This document shows positions 25,001 through 36,716 of a stretch of DNA of 64,000 nucleotides, in pieces (position 1 is the first letter of the stretch; each line of letters opens with the position of its first letter). The notes below the pieces were generated by a model that saw nothing but the letters and a program-made list of their open reading frames with translations, made no database searches and was not told where the DNA came from. This DNA is from Turbatrix aceti (Eukaryota; Nematoda; Chromadorea; Rhabditida; Panagrolaimidae), in NCBI GenBank assembly GCA_963969345.1, contig OZ017768.1, positions 11,014,193 through 11,078,192 of the forward strand. The letters run 5' to 3'. The translations under genes were made by a program, and so were the position numbers.

Positions 25001-25560
25001 AGAGCCTTCAAGGATGTTTTTTTTACATGAATCCGCATCATCTTTGATGAAGGAAAGTAGTGAGCAACAACCTTCTAAGATGTTATTATTGCGTACGATA
25101 AATGCAATTGAAAAAAATGCAATTCTAAAAAAAATTGAAAAAAAAGAAGGGGACAAAGACAACAAAAACGACGACCTTTTCAAAAAAATTTATACCTTGA
25201 CGTAACAAACACACCTTGTTGTCATAGAACACAGGGGGGATACGTAACCCCTCACCTCTCCGCGCAGGCAGGTGGAACCGGACTCGAACCGAAGGGACCG
25301 AGATGAGCCGAGTCGCCGCCGCTGCTGCTGTCAACGCGCCACAACAGCAGTCATGGGAGGGGAGGAAGCTGGTGGCAGACAGACGCAGCGCACTACAGGG
25401 GGGGGAGGAATTACGGACATTTTTCATTTACGGATACACACACACACACACTACACAGAAAGGACGATGACTACGCGCGCGCGCACTCGGCGCACCCCTC
25501 TCTCCGCTTTGACGGACCGGGCTGAACTAGCCGCCTGCTAGGGAAGGAAAAGACTGAAGA
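22061..25560. other. Gene-poor region, part 3
   Basis: Mostly AT-rich, with GC-richer islands at about 22090-22440 and 25230-25540. The second island contains a (CA)n tract near 25437-25451 and a short (CG)n tract. These islands may be promoters or untranslated exons; no coding frame has recognisable protein features. Confidence 0.35.
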
Positions 25561-25599
25561 GGGGGACCAACAACCAACCACGCAAAAGTCATCATATTT

Positions 25600-26040
25600 G
25601 AGTCGAAAAATTCAAATTTAAATCGGCTATAACTCGTGCCAAAGATCACAGAATTTTACCAAATTTTGCAAACATGTTGACTACCGTTTACCCGATCAGG
25701 TTGCAAAATTTGGAAACTTTTTATCGGCGGAAAACTAAGTTGTGGCGGAAAAACCGTTTTTTAGGGGTTTCAACTTTAAAGTACCGTAACTCGTGCACCA
25801 GTTTTCGAAAAATTGTAATTTTAGTACGAATCAACGCGGGAGAATGTCGAGAATTCATAAAAACTACTGACATTTGCCAAAAACTTTGCCCAGATGTGTT
25901 TTGACTTCTAGAAGTTAAAAATTCAAAATTTCAGGAGTTGAAAGGGGGTCAACCTTGAAGGCCTATACCTCGTGCCCCAGAAGACTTCAAATTGTCAAAC
26001 TTTGATAGATTATGCCAGTATGTTAGGTTTCAGTTTATAC
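25600..26040 (+). repeat. Degenerate tandem repeat (CTATAACTCGTGCC unit)
   Basis: The phrase (C)TATAACTCGTGCC with following poly-A-like text recurs at about 25627, 25783 and 25963 as ATAACTCGTGCCAAAG, GTAACTCGTGCACCAG and ATACCTCGTGCCCCAG. The spacing of 156 and 180 bp suggests diverged copies of a 150-180 bp unit. No coding potential is convincing. Confidence 0.5.
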
Positions 26041-27461
26041 AAATTTCCAACCCGGTAGCTTCACCGGTGCGGGGTACAGAGCCCCAAATATACTTATCAT
26101 TTGTTTCATCGTTGTCACGGGGATCCCTGCGCTGTGCTCTCCTCGGTTGCTGTGTTCCCTTCCATCCCCCCTTCTGTCAGTTCGCAGAAGCAGCACCGCA
26201 CGATAAAAAGGGTTTTCGTGTTCTTGCCGGCCGGCTGCGTAAAGTAGCCGGGGACTGCACAGTTTTGCTCTTGGCTTCCTCTCCTTATTCGTCCAACGTT
26301 TTGCTCGCTATGTGCTGAGGATTTCTTTCTGCCTTGGTGACGCGGGGGTACAAAAAGTATCAGGGACCGGCTATCTAAAAATTCGGGGAAATCGGTAATC
26401 TAAAAATTTTCCCTGTTGATTTTTGGGGAGGGCAACAGTTAATCTTATAAAATTCTTTAAAATTTTTTTTGATCGAATTCGAATTAGATGCTACCGGGGT
26501 TTCAGCACAGTCGAAATTCAGATGCACTCATGCAGATAAGTTCCAGGAAATATGTCGCAGAAGGCCGTATCTGGTTAACCAAATATGCATGATAGCAAAT
26601 CTGTATTGCCAACATTTTGTTTCTACAACAAAAAAAATTCAAGGTTCTTACCAGTTGTGCCCAGATAACGCCAAATTTGCTAATTTTACACATAACAGTT
26701 CGAATTTTGTTCAAAAGGAGTCAGTGGACACTTTTTTTTTATTGCAACTCATTTTGCTGATTTTTTAACAGTTTGCCCTATTAAGAAAAAAACATTTATC
26801 AGAAACTTAGGTGATCAGTTTTAATACTACAATACAAAAAAATATACAAAAGAATTAAAAAAGACATCGGTGGTGCACAAAACAATGAAAAACGGTTACA
26901 ACTTCTACACCAATTTTCCTGATTTTTGAATCAGGGTGTCTATTGAAACCATGAAGAATATTTTTTTATTAAAGAAACATTTTTTATAAATATAAGAGAT
27001 ATGCACAATAAAAAAAAGCGTACAATAAGTTTACTTTTTTTCAACATTTTGAATATCAATATAATTGATTCATTTTTTTCGTCTAACTATCGAACTGTAA
27101 TGATATCCGGCGCCAGCCAAACAACAAAATAGCGGAAAGATATTGCTTTGATTTGGATTTGATGCGAATCGTTATAACAATTGTCTTAAGTCAAATGTAC
27201 GCTCCCAAGTCCCGCACTCAAAATGATTAACTAATGATCATCAGTTGAAATTACTAATTACGTCAATGGTCACAGTTTTGTGAATACCTCTTCGCAAAGA
27301 ACATCGATGTTCTTCGCAAAGTGGAGATCACCTTGCATACAATTTGTTCTCCGGTTTTCTAAATTCACCATAAAAGCACCTCTCGAGTGGAATTTTTTCA
27401 CCACTACTTTTTAATACTTTTCACAGTGCAGTTCCACGTCGATCTTCTGAATCCTGTTGTT
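26041..27461. other. Gene-poor region just upstream of UFL1
   Basis: No gene recognised. It contains a short inverted CAGGGA...TCCCTG pair near 26362-26424. The last few hundred bases should include the UFL1 promoter. Confidence 0.4.
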
Positions 27462-30369
27462 ATGGCAGCAACGTGGGCAGATATTCAACGGCTAGCTGCC
27501 GATTTGTACCGTGTGCAACTGACTGCTGGATCTACACGGTATTGACGACGTCTCTGTCGAAATTTTATTAGAAAGCATATTTTTAGACTCTCCGAGCAAA
27601 ATTGTGTTCAGGTGGTGTCTCACCTCATTGCATCCAAGGCCATAACTGTTATTCCTACCGTCGATGGGCAGCAGTACGTTACATGGAATCACCTGCTCTA
27701 CGAAGCCAGGTCGATTATCTCTGCCGCTGGACGTATTCCACTCACCGAGCTCGCGACAGAGCTCAAGGTCGATCATGGAACGGTTGAAAATGTCGCGTCG
27801 ACGTTGACGAAGGAGAGCGGAAGTTTTTCGTTAGCTTTTGGCGAAATTGTCACAAAGTAGGCTTTTTCGAGGTTTCGAGTGTTTATGAGTTTCCTCCTAG
27901 TTTTTGATTTTAAAATGTTCAGTTTCCGCCCACTGTCTTTCTGTATTTGAATAACATTGTCTTTACGATAACATTGATATGCAGTTTTTGTTTTTGAACC
28001 CTGTAGCGATTTTTTCTTTCTATTATATTTTTTTTTCAGATCCTACATCAACGGCCTCTGTGACAAAGTCGAATCCTTCGTCACCGAAAATGGCGGTCGT
28101 GCTTCCATCCTCACCCTCACGCAGTCCCTCGCCGTTCCCGTCGAAATCTTTAATCAGTTTGTCGATCCTCTCATCCGATCCCGGCCCGGCGTGGTCCGCG
28201 ACGACGAGTACATCATCACCGTCGATTTCGTCCGCGAACAACTGCTCCTTCTGGTCAGTGCCGCTCGGGCACTTATCCATGAGACACCGCTGCAAGTCCT
28301 CTTCGATGCAGCGAACGTGAATCAGGGATCGTTCTTCCGACTTATGGACTATGCTCTGACGTCGGGAATCATCAAGGGACGCATCGTTGGCTCGAAGCAG
28401 TCCCTCAAGTCGCTGTTCGTGCCTTCGGTGCACGACGGTCTGGCGTTGAAGTACGTCTTCAAGGCTCTTCGCCGTAATGGTCTCGTTTCAACGGATGCGC
28501 TGAGGGCTTTGAGCATCAACATGGCCAACTTGGAGAAACACTTTGACGCGCAGAACAAACCGTTGATGTTGAAGACGTGTCTCGTAACGAAGAGTCTCTA
28601 TGATGAGTACTTTTTGGCTGTGGAAGGTGGGTTTTTTTGCATGGACTTTGAACATGCACTACTGTTGAGACATTTTTTATGATTTGTTATGGTGCTCGAG
28701 AGGTGATTTTTTTGATTCGAAATTGGTTCGAAATTTTCAAAATCAAGTTTAAAAAAAAATAATGGTTCGGTGTATCAACGGTCTAAAAAGCACAAAAAAT
28801 GAATCTTTTGACCAATTTTCGAATACTTGGTCTAAATTTTGTAAATTATGAAAAAACCCACAACAATTATTTTTCTCCTCTTTTAGAATCCGTAACAAAT
28901 AACAATATCTTCCGTATCTCTGAGTACTCCACAGTCCTTAATTCCGAGCGGCTGGATGAAGATGACGTTCGCCAAATCGTGGAAGAGGTTTATGAAAAGC
29001 ACAAAGCATCCTGGACGCTCAGAGATGATCTTTTGTTCGATCAGAGCCTGACCAAGCGCGCAGTCGCCGTTGTCGAGCCAAAAGTCATCCACCTGGCTAA
29101 AGAGAAGGCTCCTGAGATTCATCAGAAGATTATCGATGCTGCTCTTGCGCCTCAGCAACGCCAGCAGCAACAACAACAGCAGCAGGGAGCTGTCAAGGAC
29201 GATGATGATGAGGTATGATAAAGGTTTTTGCGAACTGTTATTTTTTGAATTTTATTCCAGGATTGGAATCAAAAAGGGGGCAAAAAGAAGAAGAAGTCTG
29301 CGACGAAAAAAGCCCCTCCGGCAACGACTTCTTCTTCGTCTGCTGTTGCTCGGCCCGGGGATGTCCTGGCTAATGTTTCCTTGCCCAAGAATTTCATCCG
29401 GGACAGCCTCGTCGAAGCAGGATTCCCAGAAGACGCTATCGACGCTGTGCTGAAGGAAGTTGGATCCCAAGCTCTGGACAACTACCGAAAGCTACTTCAG
29501 ACCGAGTTGACGTCGATCGAGTCCTCCATGGCTTCAGAACGGAAGCTCAAGTTCAAGGAAGTCGAAGTCGAGGCCAACAAACTTTATCACTGGTTTTTGC
29601 TCTTCCACGAGGCTGCTGAAAACTTTGCCGAGCCAATTGCCGCCCCAATGAGGCAGTATGTTCTCAAGTCCGCGGGCTACGATCTGGGGATTTATGTCTT
29701 GGGGTACTTTGCTTCGGATTCGAGCAGACCGCCTCTTGGATCTCAGGTATGATTCAATCTTCACTCTTTTACACCGGTTTATAAAAATCACGTTTAGCAA
29801 CTAAACTGCCTCCTCGACAGCGTCAAGGATCCCAAAGCCAGAGTTGCTATCTCGGCAACCCTGGATGCCATCCGGAAAGACACCGGAGCTTTCATGGACG
29901 CCGTTGAAGGCCTCAGTCAGGCTGGATTCTACATCAAGGCTCCGAACAAGGAAGAAAGGTTGCTTTCATATTCATTCTGGTTTGATTCAACCTCTCAACT
30001 TTTTGCAGACGAAACATAGTCAACGAACATGTCAAAAACCTGAAAAACCTCCTCGCGAACGCTGAAAACCCGGCAGAAGCCCTGTTGTCCGCCGTGCTTT
30101 TGGTCCTGTCACAAAAGACATCGTCCGCAGTCAGCGCATCTGGCGCTCTGGTCAACGAGCTCATTTCCTCGATGAAGGAGGTCTCAGAAGCGCATCAGGA
30201 ACCCGTTGCCGATGCCTTCGTTGAGATGCTCCAGACCGGGCACAGCCTGGTCATTGAATGGAAGCGTGGCGCAAAAAAACACAAGGAAATCAATCCGAAG
30301 CTCACAGAAGTCATCCAGGAGTTGAAGATGCTTCTTATTGATGATATTCAGGAAGAAGAGGGAAAATAA
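27462..30369 (+). CDS. UFL1: E3 UFM1-protein ligase 1
   Basis: Ligase that transfers the ubiquitin-like modifier UFM1 to targets, notably ribosomal protein uL24 at the endoplasmic reticulum, working with UFBP1/DDRGK1. Seven exons (27462-27538, 27587-27856, 28040-28626, 28887-29212, 29261-29746, 29798-29958, 30009-30369) join in frame to 755 residues, close to the roughly 790 of vertebrates. The N-terminus MAATWADIQRLAADLYRVQL and the joined RLSEQNCVQVVSHLIASK are diagnostic. Winged-helix-like segments follow (ITVDFVREQL, FVPSVHDGLALKYVFKALRRNG). The middle has a Gln run (about residues 405-415) and a Lys-rich linker KGGKKKKKSATKK. The C-terminal half is helical. UFL1 has no RING or HECT domain or catalytic cysteine; it acts as a scaffold for UFC1. 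A polyadenylation signal AATAAA lies at 30416-30421. Confidence 0.95.
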
Positions 30370-31035
30370 GTTTTGTTATTTGAAATTATTGATGCTTATC
30401 GAATGTAATATCACAAATAAATAATATATTTTCCTGATTTGTATACTTTACTTTACTTTCTTGTTTTATAAAAAAAGTAAACATTCTGCAATTTTGTTTT
30501 ATAAAAAAGTAAACATTCAGTATTCTTTTTCATCTTTTTATACTTTCAGAATTTTTTAAAATTTGTCTTTTTTTGAGAGTGTAATTTGTCATTTAATTCA
30601 AAAACATGAACAGACAGTTAACCAATTTATTTTTGCAAAAAAATCAGTCAATCGGGATGAGGACATATGGATCATCTGGAGTTAATAAAATTTACAACTG
30701 TGCACATATATTTATTAATCGTCGTCGGCGGTGGGGAGGAAAAACAGCGGAGGATGATAAAATATTAACAGGGCAGCGGAATTTGTCGAAAACAAATTGT
30801 CATAAGGTCGATCAGTTTAAAAATCGATTTCCTAGACTAAGAAATGCAAACCTAATGTGTTTTGGACCTCATTGATCAACAAATGGAGAGGCAACAAAGA
30901 ACGACGCTGCAGTCATCACTCGTGGTGAAGGGCAACAGTGCAGTGCACTCGTTAGGATCACGTGACCGTGTTGACAGGTGCAGTCCGGTCTGTGGTGCAG
31001 GTAATCAGGCCGAAAAACGATGACTTACACTTTTT
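30370..31035. other. Intergenic region, UFL1 to first carrier
   Basis: 3' end of UFL1 with an AATAAA at 30416. A direct duplication of about 30 bp (TTTTGTTTTATAAAAAA(A)GTAAACATTC) occurs near 30460-30515. No gene seen. Confidence 0.5.
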
Positions 31036-32196
31036 CTACTTGTCGAGCCATCTCCTGAGGAGTTCAAAAGTTGAATTCGTTATGCCCCAGGCAAGGAGAG
31101 AGCGTGAAAAGTTGAGATGCACGCCGTGGTAGAAGCCGACGAGCGAGCAGCCCCGCTCGGTCCAGAGCACGCGTGCAGCCGCGAACGCGGAGACGAAGGG
31201 AATGCCGAGACTCGACTGCATGCGAGCCTTGATGACGTTGATCGGGAAGAAGAGGGTCGAAATCGAAGCGCCGAGAATGGCACCGGATACAAAATCAGCC
31301 AGAGCTTCGAAGTGGGATACCGTGATTACGTATGCCTTAAGCGGCTCGCGAAGAGTGAAAAACAGGGAATTTGAAAGCCCGTTTCGGCAAATAATGACAG
31401 ACAACCCGCGGTAGAACTCCCGAATGCCTCCGACCTTGTAGACGTAGTTGAACGCGCCAAACGTGTTCCGGAAGTGGGAGTGATAAGCGTTGGATTGAAG
31501 GAGGGTTTGAACGCGCTCCAGGGGACAGAGGAGAGCTTCCGTTGTACCCGCTAAACATGAACAAATGTTGGTTGACCTACAGTTAAAATATAAAAACCCA
31601 CCCAAAAAAGCAGCCTGCGCGTGGCAGAGAGTGATCGTAGGTCCCATGTCGAGGTGGTGGTACTGACAGCCCAGGATGTTGAGAAAGTTTTCATACGTGC
31701 CAAACATGACTGCCCGAGACGTCATACGCATGAGGAGGGGTGGCAGAAGACCGCGATAGAGAAAGTAGATGCCCTCCGATTTTAGCTGGAAAAATGAAAA
31801 CTGTTGAAACATAACCAATCGAAAAAACGAAACATAAATAATGCAAAAGATTCCAGTTAATTGATTGAAGGTTGCCTTATTAGGTATGCATCGTGCAAAA
31901 AAAAATTATTTTACGTCGATAATGAACAAAAATCGATATGAGTTACGAAAAAGCAGTTACAAATTAAAATCCAAAGTCATTTGAGCGAAATAATTTACTT
32001 CAGGACCCCAAAAACCAACCTGAGCCATAGCATCGCCAGTCTTGATACCAAAAAGTTGTTGCCGGAAAATGAGTTTGTGCTTCGGATAGAGCAGCAACGT
32101 CTCCGTGCACCCCGCCACGCTCCCACAGATGAAGTGGGTGTAGTAGCCCCGGTGTTCGACATGGGTATAGACTACGCCGTTGACGCCATTTGCCAT
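31036..32196 (-). CDS. SLC25A51: Mitochondrial carrier, SLC25A51-like (NAD+ transporter family), copy 1
   Basis: Predicted inner-membrane carrier; SLC25A51/52 import NAD+ into the mitochondrial matrix. Exons 32196-32020, 31785-31602 and 31550-31036 give 291 residues, the usual carrier length. Family-specific text includes [84 protein letters not shown] and ITNSTFELLRRW. The second and third signature motifs read PLERVQ and PINVIK, as expected for this subfamily. The intron between exons 2 and 3 has no in-frame stop and could be mistaken for coding sequence; homology shows AAFL joins AGTTEAL. A TTTCAG acceptor at about 32267 precedes the start exon, so a 5' UTR intron or trans-splicing is likely. 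Its tandem paralogue lies upstream. Confidence 0.87.
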
Positions 32197-33112
32197 GAGG
32201 GCAGAAGGCAATTCGTCGGCAGGGACGGAACGCAAAGAAAACGCCACGCCGTCGCCTACCAATCCTGAAAGAACAAAAAAAAATATGCCAGCCTGTTAAG
32301 ATCAAAAATCAACCATATTGTAATCATCAGAGAAAGCAGCAAAGTCAGACGTGCACTTTCAACCAGACACGGTCAACAAAAAACCAACCGGATGTCAACA
32401 ACAAGCAAAAAAAAACTCACCTCAAGTTCAGTGCTGTAAAATCCTTCTAATTAATAATAACACGCCCATTTGAAGCAATGTTGCGGAGAGAAGCTCAACA
32501 AGTCAGACACGCAAGCTTGGAGCTTTAAACAGTGATAGCAGCAATTCCGCAAAGGGCAAAGGAAAAGTGGTACACCACTACCCAATCATTTGTTATCGAG
32601 AGAGAGAATTGCATGCAACGTCAAATTTTTTTCGTTGTGGGAACATCGATGCGCTAGTGTTTGTAATAACAGTTCGATCAACAGTTTTTACTCCAGAAAT
32701 TACGATTATTTCAACTGTGATCAGTTCTTTTTTACGTTTTTAGTGGTTTTTCAAAAGCTTATCACCTTTTTAAACTCATCTCAATACTTGTATTGATATC
32801 ATCTTTGAAATTTTATATTGTGCATTTCAATGATTTTTTCCATGCAGCGACACTAACGATGACAACTTGATACTATGATACATTTTTTGACACATTTTCG
32901 TAACAATTTTTTTGCACCAGGAAAATTTACCCCAATTTTTGTATTAAATACATAGTGTTTGTAAAAAATCGTTTTTCAATTCTTTTGGAATCCTAATTGT
33001 TTTCGCTTTTTTCACAATCAAATCAGTTTTTATTAATCTAATTTTTCGTAATTCACGACCAAACTAACAACAAAAAAACTCAACAATTATTCCAGCCCAA
33101 ATAATTTGCAAA
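32197..33112. other. Spacer between the two carrier copies
   Basis: Promoter and upstream region of carrier copy 1 and 3' region of copy 2. AT-rich, with no gene or repeat recognised. Confidence 0.5.
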
Positions 33113-34074
33113 TTATTCCAAAAATCGCCTCAGAATTTCGAAAGTAGAGTTGATAATTCCTCCTGCAAGAATCGAACGCGACAAGTTGAGGTGCACGCCG
33201 TGGTAGAAGCCGACCACAGACTGCCCCCGTTCGTGCCAGAGAATCTTAGCCACTGCAGGTGCTGACTCGAATGGGGTACCCAGGATGGATTGCATGCGAT
33301 TTTTAATGACGTTGATCGGGAACGAGAGCGTGGAGGTGAAAGCACCGAGGATGGAACCCGCAATAAAATCTGCCAAAGGCTGGTACTGTAACGAAGTGTT
33401 TTCGAGAACCGAAGCCCTGAGCGGTTCTCGCAGGGTGAAAAACAGGGCATTTGAGAGTCCGTTTCGCAGCATGATGACCGACATTCCTCGGTAGAACTCC
33501 CGGAAGCCGCCGACTTGGTGAACATAACCAAAGGCGCCAAACGTGTTTCGGAAGTGGGAGTGATAAGCGCTCGTCTGCATGAGCGTTTGGACGCGTTCGA
33601 GGGGGCAGAGGACGGATTCTGCTATCCCAGCTGAAATCCGATCGTAAAAAATTTGGAAAGTTAAAGAAAAACCGACATAAAATCGCAGCTTGGGCGTGAC
33701 AGGCGGTGATCGTCGATCCCTGGTCGAGGTGGTGAGTCGGGCATCCTATAACACTGAGCAGGTTCTCGTACGTGCCAAACATGATGGCTCGGGACGTGGT
33801 TCGCATGATGAGGGGAGGCAGCAGGCCTCGGTAGAGGTAACGGATGCCCTCAGCCTTTAACTGAAAATTTTTATATGTTTAAAAATCAAAAATCACACCA
33901 AAAGCCAACCTGCCTGGCAGCTTCACTAGCTGCGATACCAAAAAGTTGTTGTCGAAAGATAAGCTTGTACTTGGGATACAAAAGAACCGTTTCCGTACAT
34001 CCAGCCACACATCCACACACAAAATACGTAAAATTTCCCCCATGACCGGTGCGACTGCTGCTTGCACTTGCCAT
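33113..34074 (-). CDS. SLC25A51: Mitochondrial carrier, SLC25A51-like, copy 2
   Basis: Tandem paralogue of the carrier at 31036-32196, 288 residues in exons 34074-33910, 33860-33677 and 33630-33113. The middle exon is 184 bp in both copies and the intron phases match, so the pair arose by duplication. Conserved features: [115 protein letters not shown] and [14 protein letters not shown]. The Ser-rich start [13 protein letters not shown] differs from copy 1. By family, the likely substrate is NAD+ or a related nucleotide. Whether both copies keep that activity, or differ in tissue or substrate, cannot be read from sequence. Confidence 0.87.
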
Positions 34075-36035
34075 GATGGCAAGGCAAGAATGGAGTACGA
34101 AAGATGTCTACCTATTTTGCTGCAACGTTTGTAATAAACATTTTAGCAATACAAAAAATCACTAACTTCAAAGTCCCCGTTCAGCGTTATAAGGGACTCC
34201 AAACTGACAGTAATACGCGCATTGATACGACGCCTCGTTCGTCAAAAATTGGTAGGCAAAATAAACTTGAAAGACAAGCTCAAGAATGGACAACGCTGGT
34301 ACGATTTAAACTAAACTTGTCTTGGCTAATAAAATCCGTGGAAGAAAAAATATCGTTGTGGGAGCATCGAATATTGCGTTTTTGTTCCCAATGTGCGCCA
34401 TTGTTTTTTTTGTGATTTTTCTTACTTTTCAAACGAGTTTTTTTGTTTTTTGTTGCTCGCAACGCTCCTGATCCCTATTTTTAAGAGGCACTCAGCGAGC
34501 AAATTTATTTCCGTCTGCACAGGCATTTTACACTTTCCGATGTTTTGTGCCAAAGTTGTAGGCATCTACACTGAGAAAAAAAATTAGCCTTCAGTTTTCG
34601 TCAGTTTAAAAAACTGCCGAAATCCGTCAGTGCAAAACTGACGTCTTTCAAAGCGTCGATTTTTACAATCTTGGTTTATTTAGCATTTCTGCGACATTCT
34701 GTACATACAAGGGCTTTGTAGTGTTCCTAGCATGGTTTTAAAAGTGAAATGAGCAAATTTCGACGGAGATAAGCCGCCTGATATCTGAAACGTTTGGCCG
34801 CTGCGAAAAAGAAAAAAAAACTAGGCTTTTTCTCAAATGGCGATATCAGTAAGGTGTAGGACTCTGAAGCTAATGGTGTGGGGATCGAGTCCCGCCGTAC
34901 AAAAATCTTTTTTATGGTGATTTTATATTATTTTTCATATTTCTAATCACAATCAAGCAAAAAAACAAATGTCTGAACGATTTTATTTGCCGAAATTGGC
35001 CTAAATTAGTGAATTTTAAATCTTAAAAGAGAAAAAATCTGTGTGCCTGAACCATAAAAGCTTCACAAATCCATTTGTCTCATTTGTTGTTCATGAAGTC
35101 TCATTTGTTTAATTGTAAGTGCAAATCGCAGTTCATTTTTTAAATGCCAAAAACTGTTTTTTATAGAAAACGTCAATCGACGTGAAATTATGATGCGTTT
35201 GAATGATTTCGAAGTGCGTCGTCAAATCGTTGTCAGTTGAATTGCAATTCCTCCGACCGCATGAACAATATGACTGGGAGCAAGCTGAAGAAGAAAGAGG
35301 CCACAGATGCCGGGGCAGAACCGATCACCAATGACGTCACCAAGGGTCGAAAAATAATGATTGACTCGAACGACAATCAAATCGATCCGGGCACGACTAA
35401 ACGAGCTGAAACCACTGCAAATGGCACGAAACTGGCTTCAAAGCAGTCTCAGAAAATAGCTAACAATCTGGCTGAAATTTTGACTGCTAATAAAATTTTA
35501 AATAAATTTTAAAAAAATTTTTAATTAATGATTTTTGTACGTATGCAGCATGCATTGAATTTTGTACTACTTCTTTACGATCAAATATGAATATACCAGT
35601 ATTCACACCATTTGTCTGTCTGTCCCAAAAAAATTTAGTTAGCAAGCAAAAGCTGCGCAGAGTGGCCGTAAAAATACAAGCAGGGATCGTATAACGTTTG
35701 AATGTTGACCTCATTACGGTAAACAAACTGTGTGTTCAAATTTTTGGCGGGAAAAATATTTATCGGCACAGTAACACATTGGCAGAGCTGCATTCGGCAA
35801 GCGCGTAGCGAATCGACTCATCGGTTCGCACATCCCTGAAGAGTGGCAACAGTCTGTCGTGATCGTGCCGTCGTAATTGCGCGACGCGGATGCTATGCCA
35901 ATTGCTTGTATACTGTTCTGATGAGAATTTTTCCCACCAAAAAAAATTTAGCATGCAACTCGCTGACGTCATTGAATCAGACAGTAAAGGACCGTGCTTT
36001 CTGTGGTGTAACCTCACCATATTTAGGCAAAGTGT
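34075..36035. other. Repeat-derived intergenic region
   Basis: Contains a possible element end (TACACTGAGAAAAAAA) at 34567 followed by several inverted GTCAGTTT/AAACTGAC words, a possible tRNA-like segment at 34840-34900, and a hydrophilic 91-codon frame at 35237-35512. No homology-supported gene. Confidence 0.4.
35237..35512 (+). CDS. Hypothetical 91-residue hydrophilic protein (doubtful)
   Basis: An uninterrupted ATG-to-stop frame rich in Lys, Asn, Thr, Asp and Ala, with less simple-sequence bias than its surroundings. Internal Met residues at positions 9 and 12 could also serve as starts. I recognise no domain, signal peptide or helix. It lies inside a region with transposon-like features, between a TACACTGA end at 34567 and its inverted counterpart at 38244, so it could be a remnant of a mobile element or a chance frame. 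Evidence for expression is lacking. Confidence 0.25.
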   Translation: MNCNSSDRMNNMTGSKLKKKEATDAGAEPITNDVTKGRKIMIDSNDNQIDPGTTKRAETTANGTKLASKQSQKIANNLAEILTANKILNKF

Positions 36036-36043
36036 GTGCGTAT

Positions 36044-36708
36044 TAGTGTTTGGCTGATATAATTTTTTTGCTATCATGATATGATAGTGATAGTTGCAAA
36101 CACTATCACGATATGATACTAATATCAGGATGATATCAGAATAATATGATGATATCACCATTAATAATGATAGTGATATCATCATTTCATTATTAATTTA
36201 TTACTCTTACTTTACTTTAAGAGTAATAAAGTAAAGTAAAAAGTAAAGTTTCGATAATTCCCCCCAAAAAAATTTTTTTGGAACAAATTTATCATTTTGT
36301 CGTCCAAAAAAGCTAAAGTTTTTGTTTCTTTATGTTTATGCACTGCAAAAAAACACTACAAATGGTATTGCACACAGGGTTTTCTAATTTGACTTTTTGT
36401 ACCGCTCTCCCCGCTCCCGCTCCTTTTTTTCTAAATTATGTACGCTCACGCACCAAATTTTTTTTTTCATTATACCGCTGGCTCCACTCCCACTTTATAT
36501 TTTTTCGGTCTTTTATCGCTATAAAAATGAGTATTTTTTACATTAATTGTGAGCAAATGGCATCAAAAAACGTATTTTTAAGCATATTTTGACAAAATAT
36601 CGATATCATGATATCATACTGATATCATCCTGATACCAAATCTCATCCTGATTAATACTGATACTGATATCATTATCAGTATCAGACTCTGATATCAGCC
36701 AAACACTA
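36044..36708 (+). mobile_element. hAT-like MITE, family 1 copy A (TGATATCA-rich)
   Basis: 665-bp non-autonomous DNA transposon. Ends are TAGTGTTTGGCTGATAT and its inverse ATATCAGCCAAACACTA. Perfect 8-bp target duplication GTGCGTAT at 36036-36043 and 36709-36716, the hallmark of hAT transposition. Both subterminal regions are crowded with TGATATCA, ATCATGATAT and related words. An 86-codon frame at 36332-36592 is shared with copy B but resembles no transposase. Confidence 0.9.
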
Positions 36709-36716
36709 GTGCGTAT

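Noticed and set aside
25240..25330. tRNA-like GGTTCGAGTCCGGTTCCACC on the minus strand
   Set aside because: Only a T-arm-like match; no D-arm or anticodon arm can be paired around it.
36332..36592. 86-codon frame shared by the two family-1 MITEs
   Set aside because: It is conserved only because the elements are recent copies; it has no transposase motif and overlaps repeat words.
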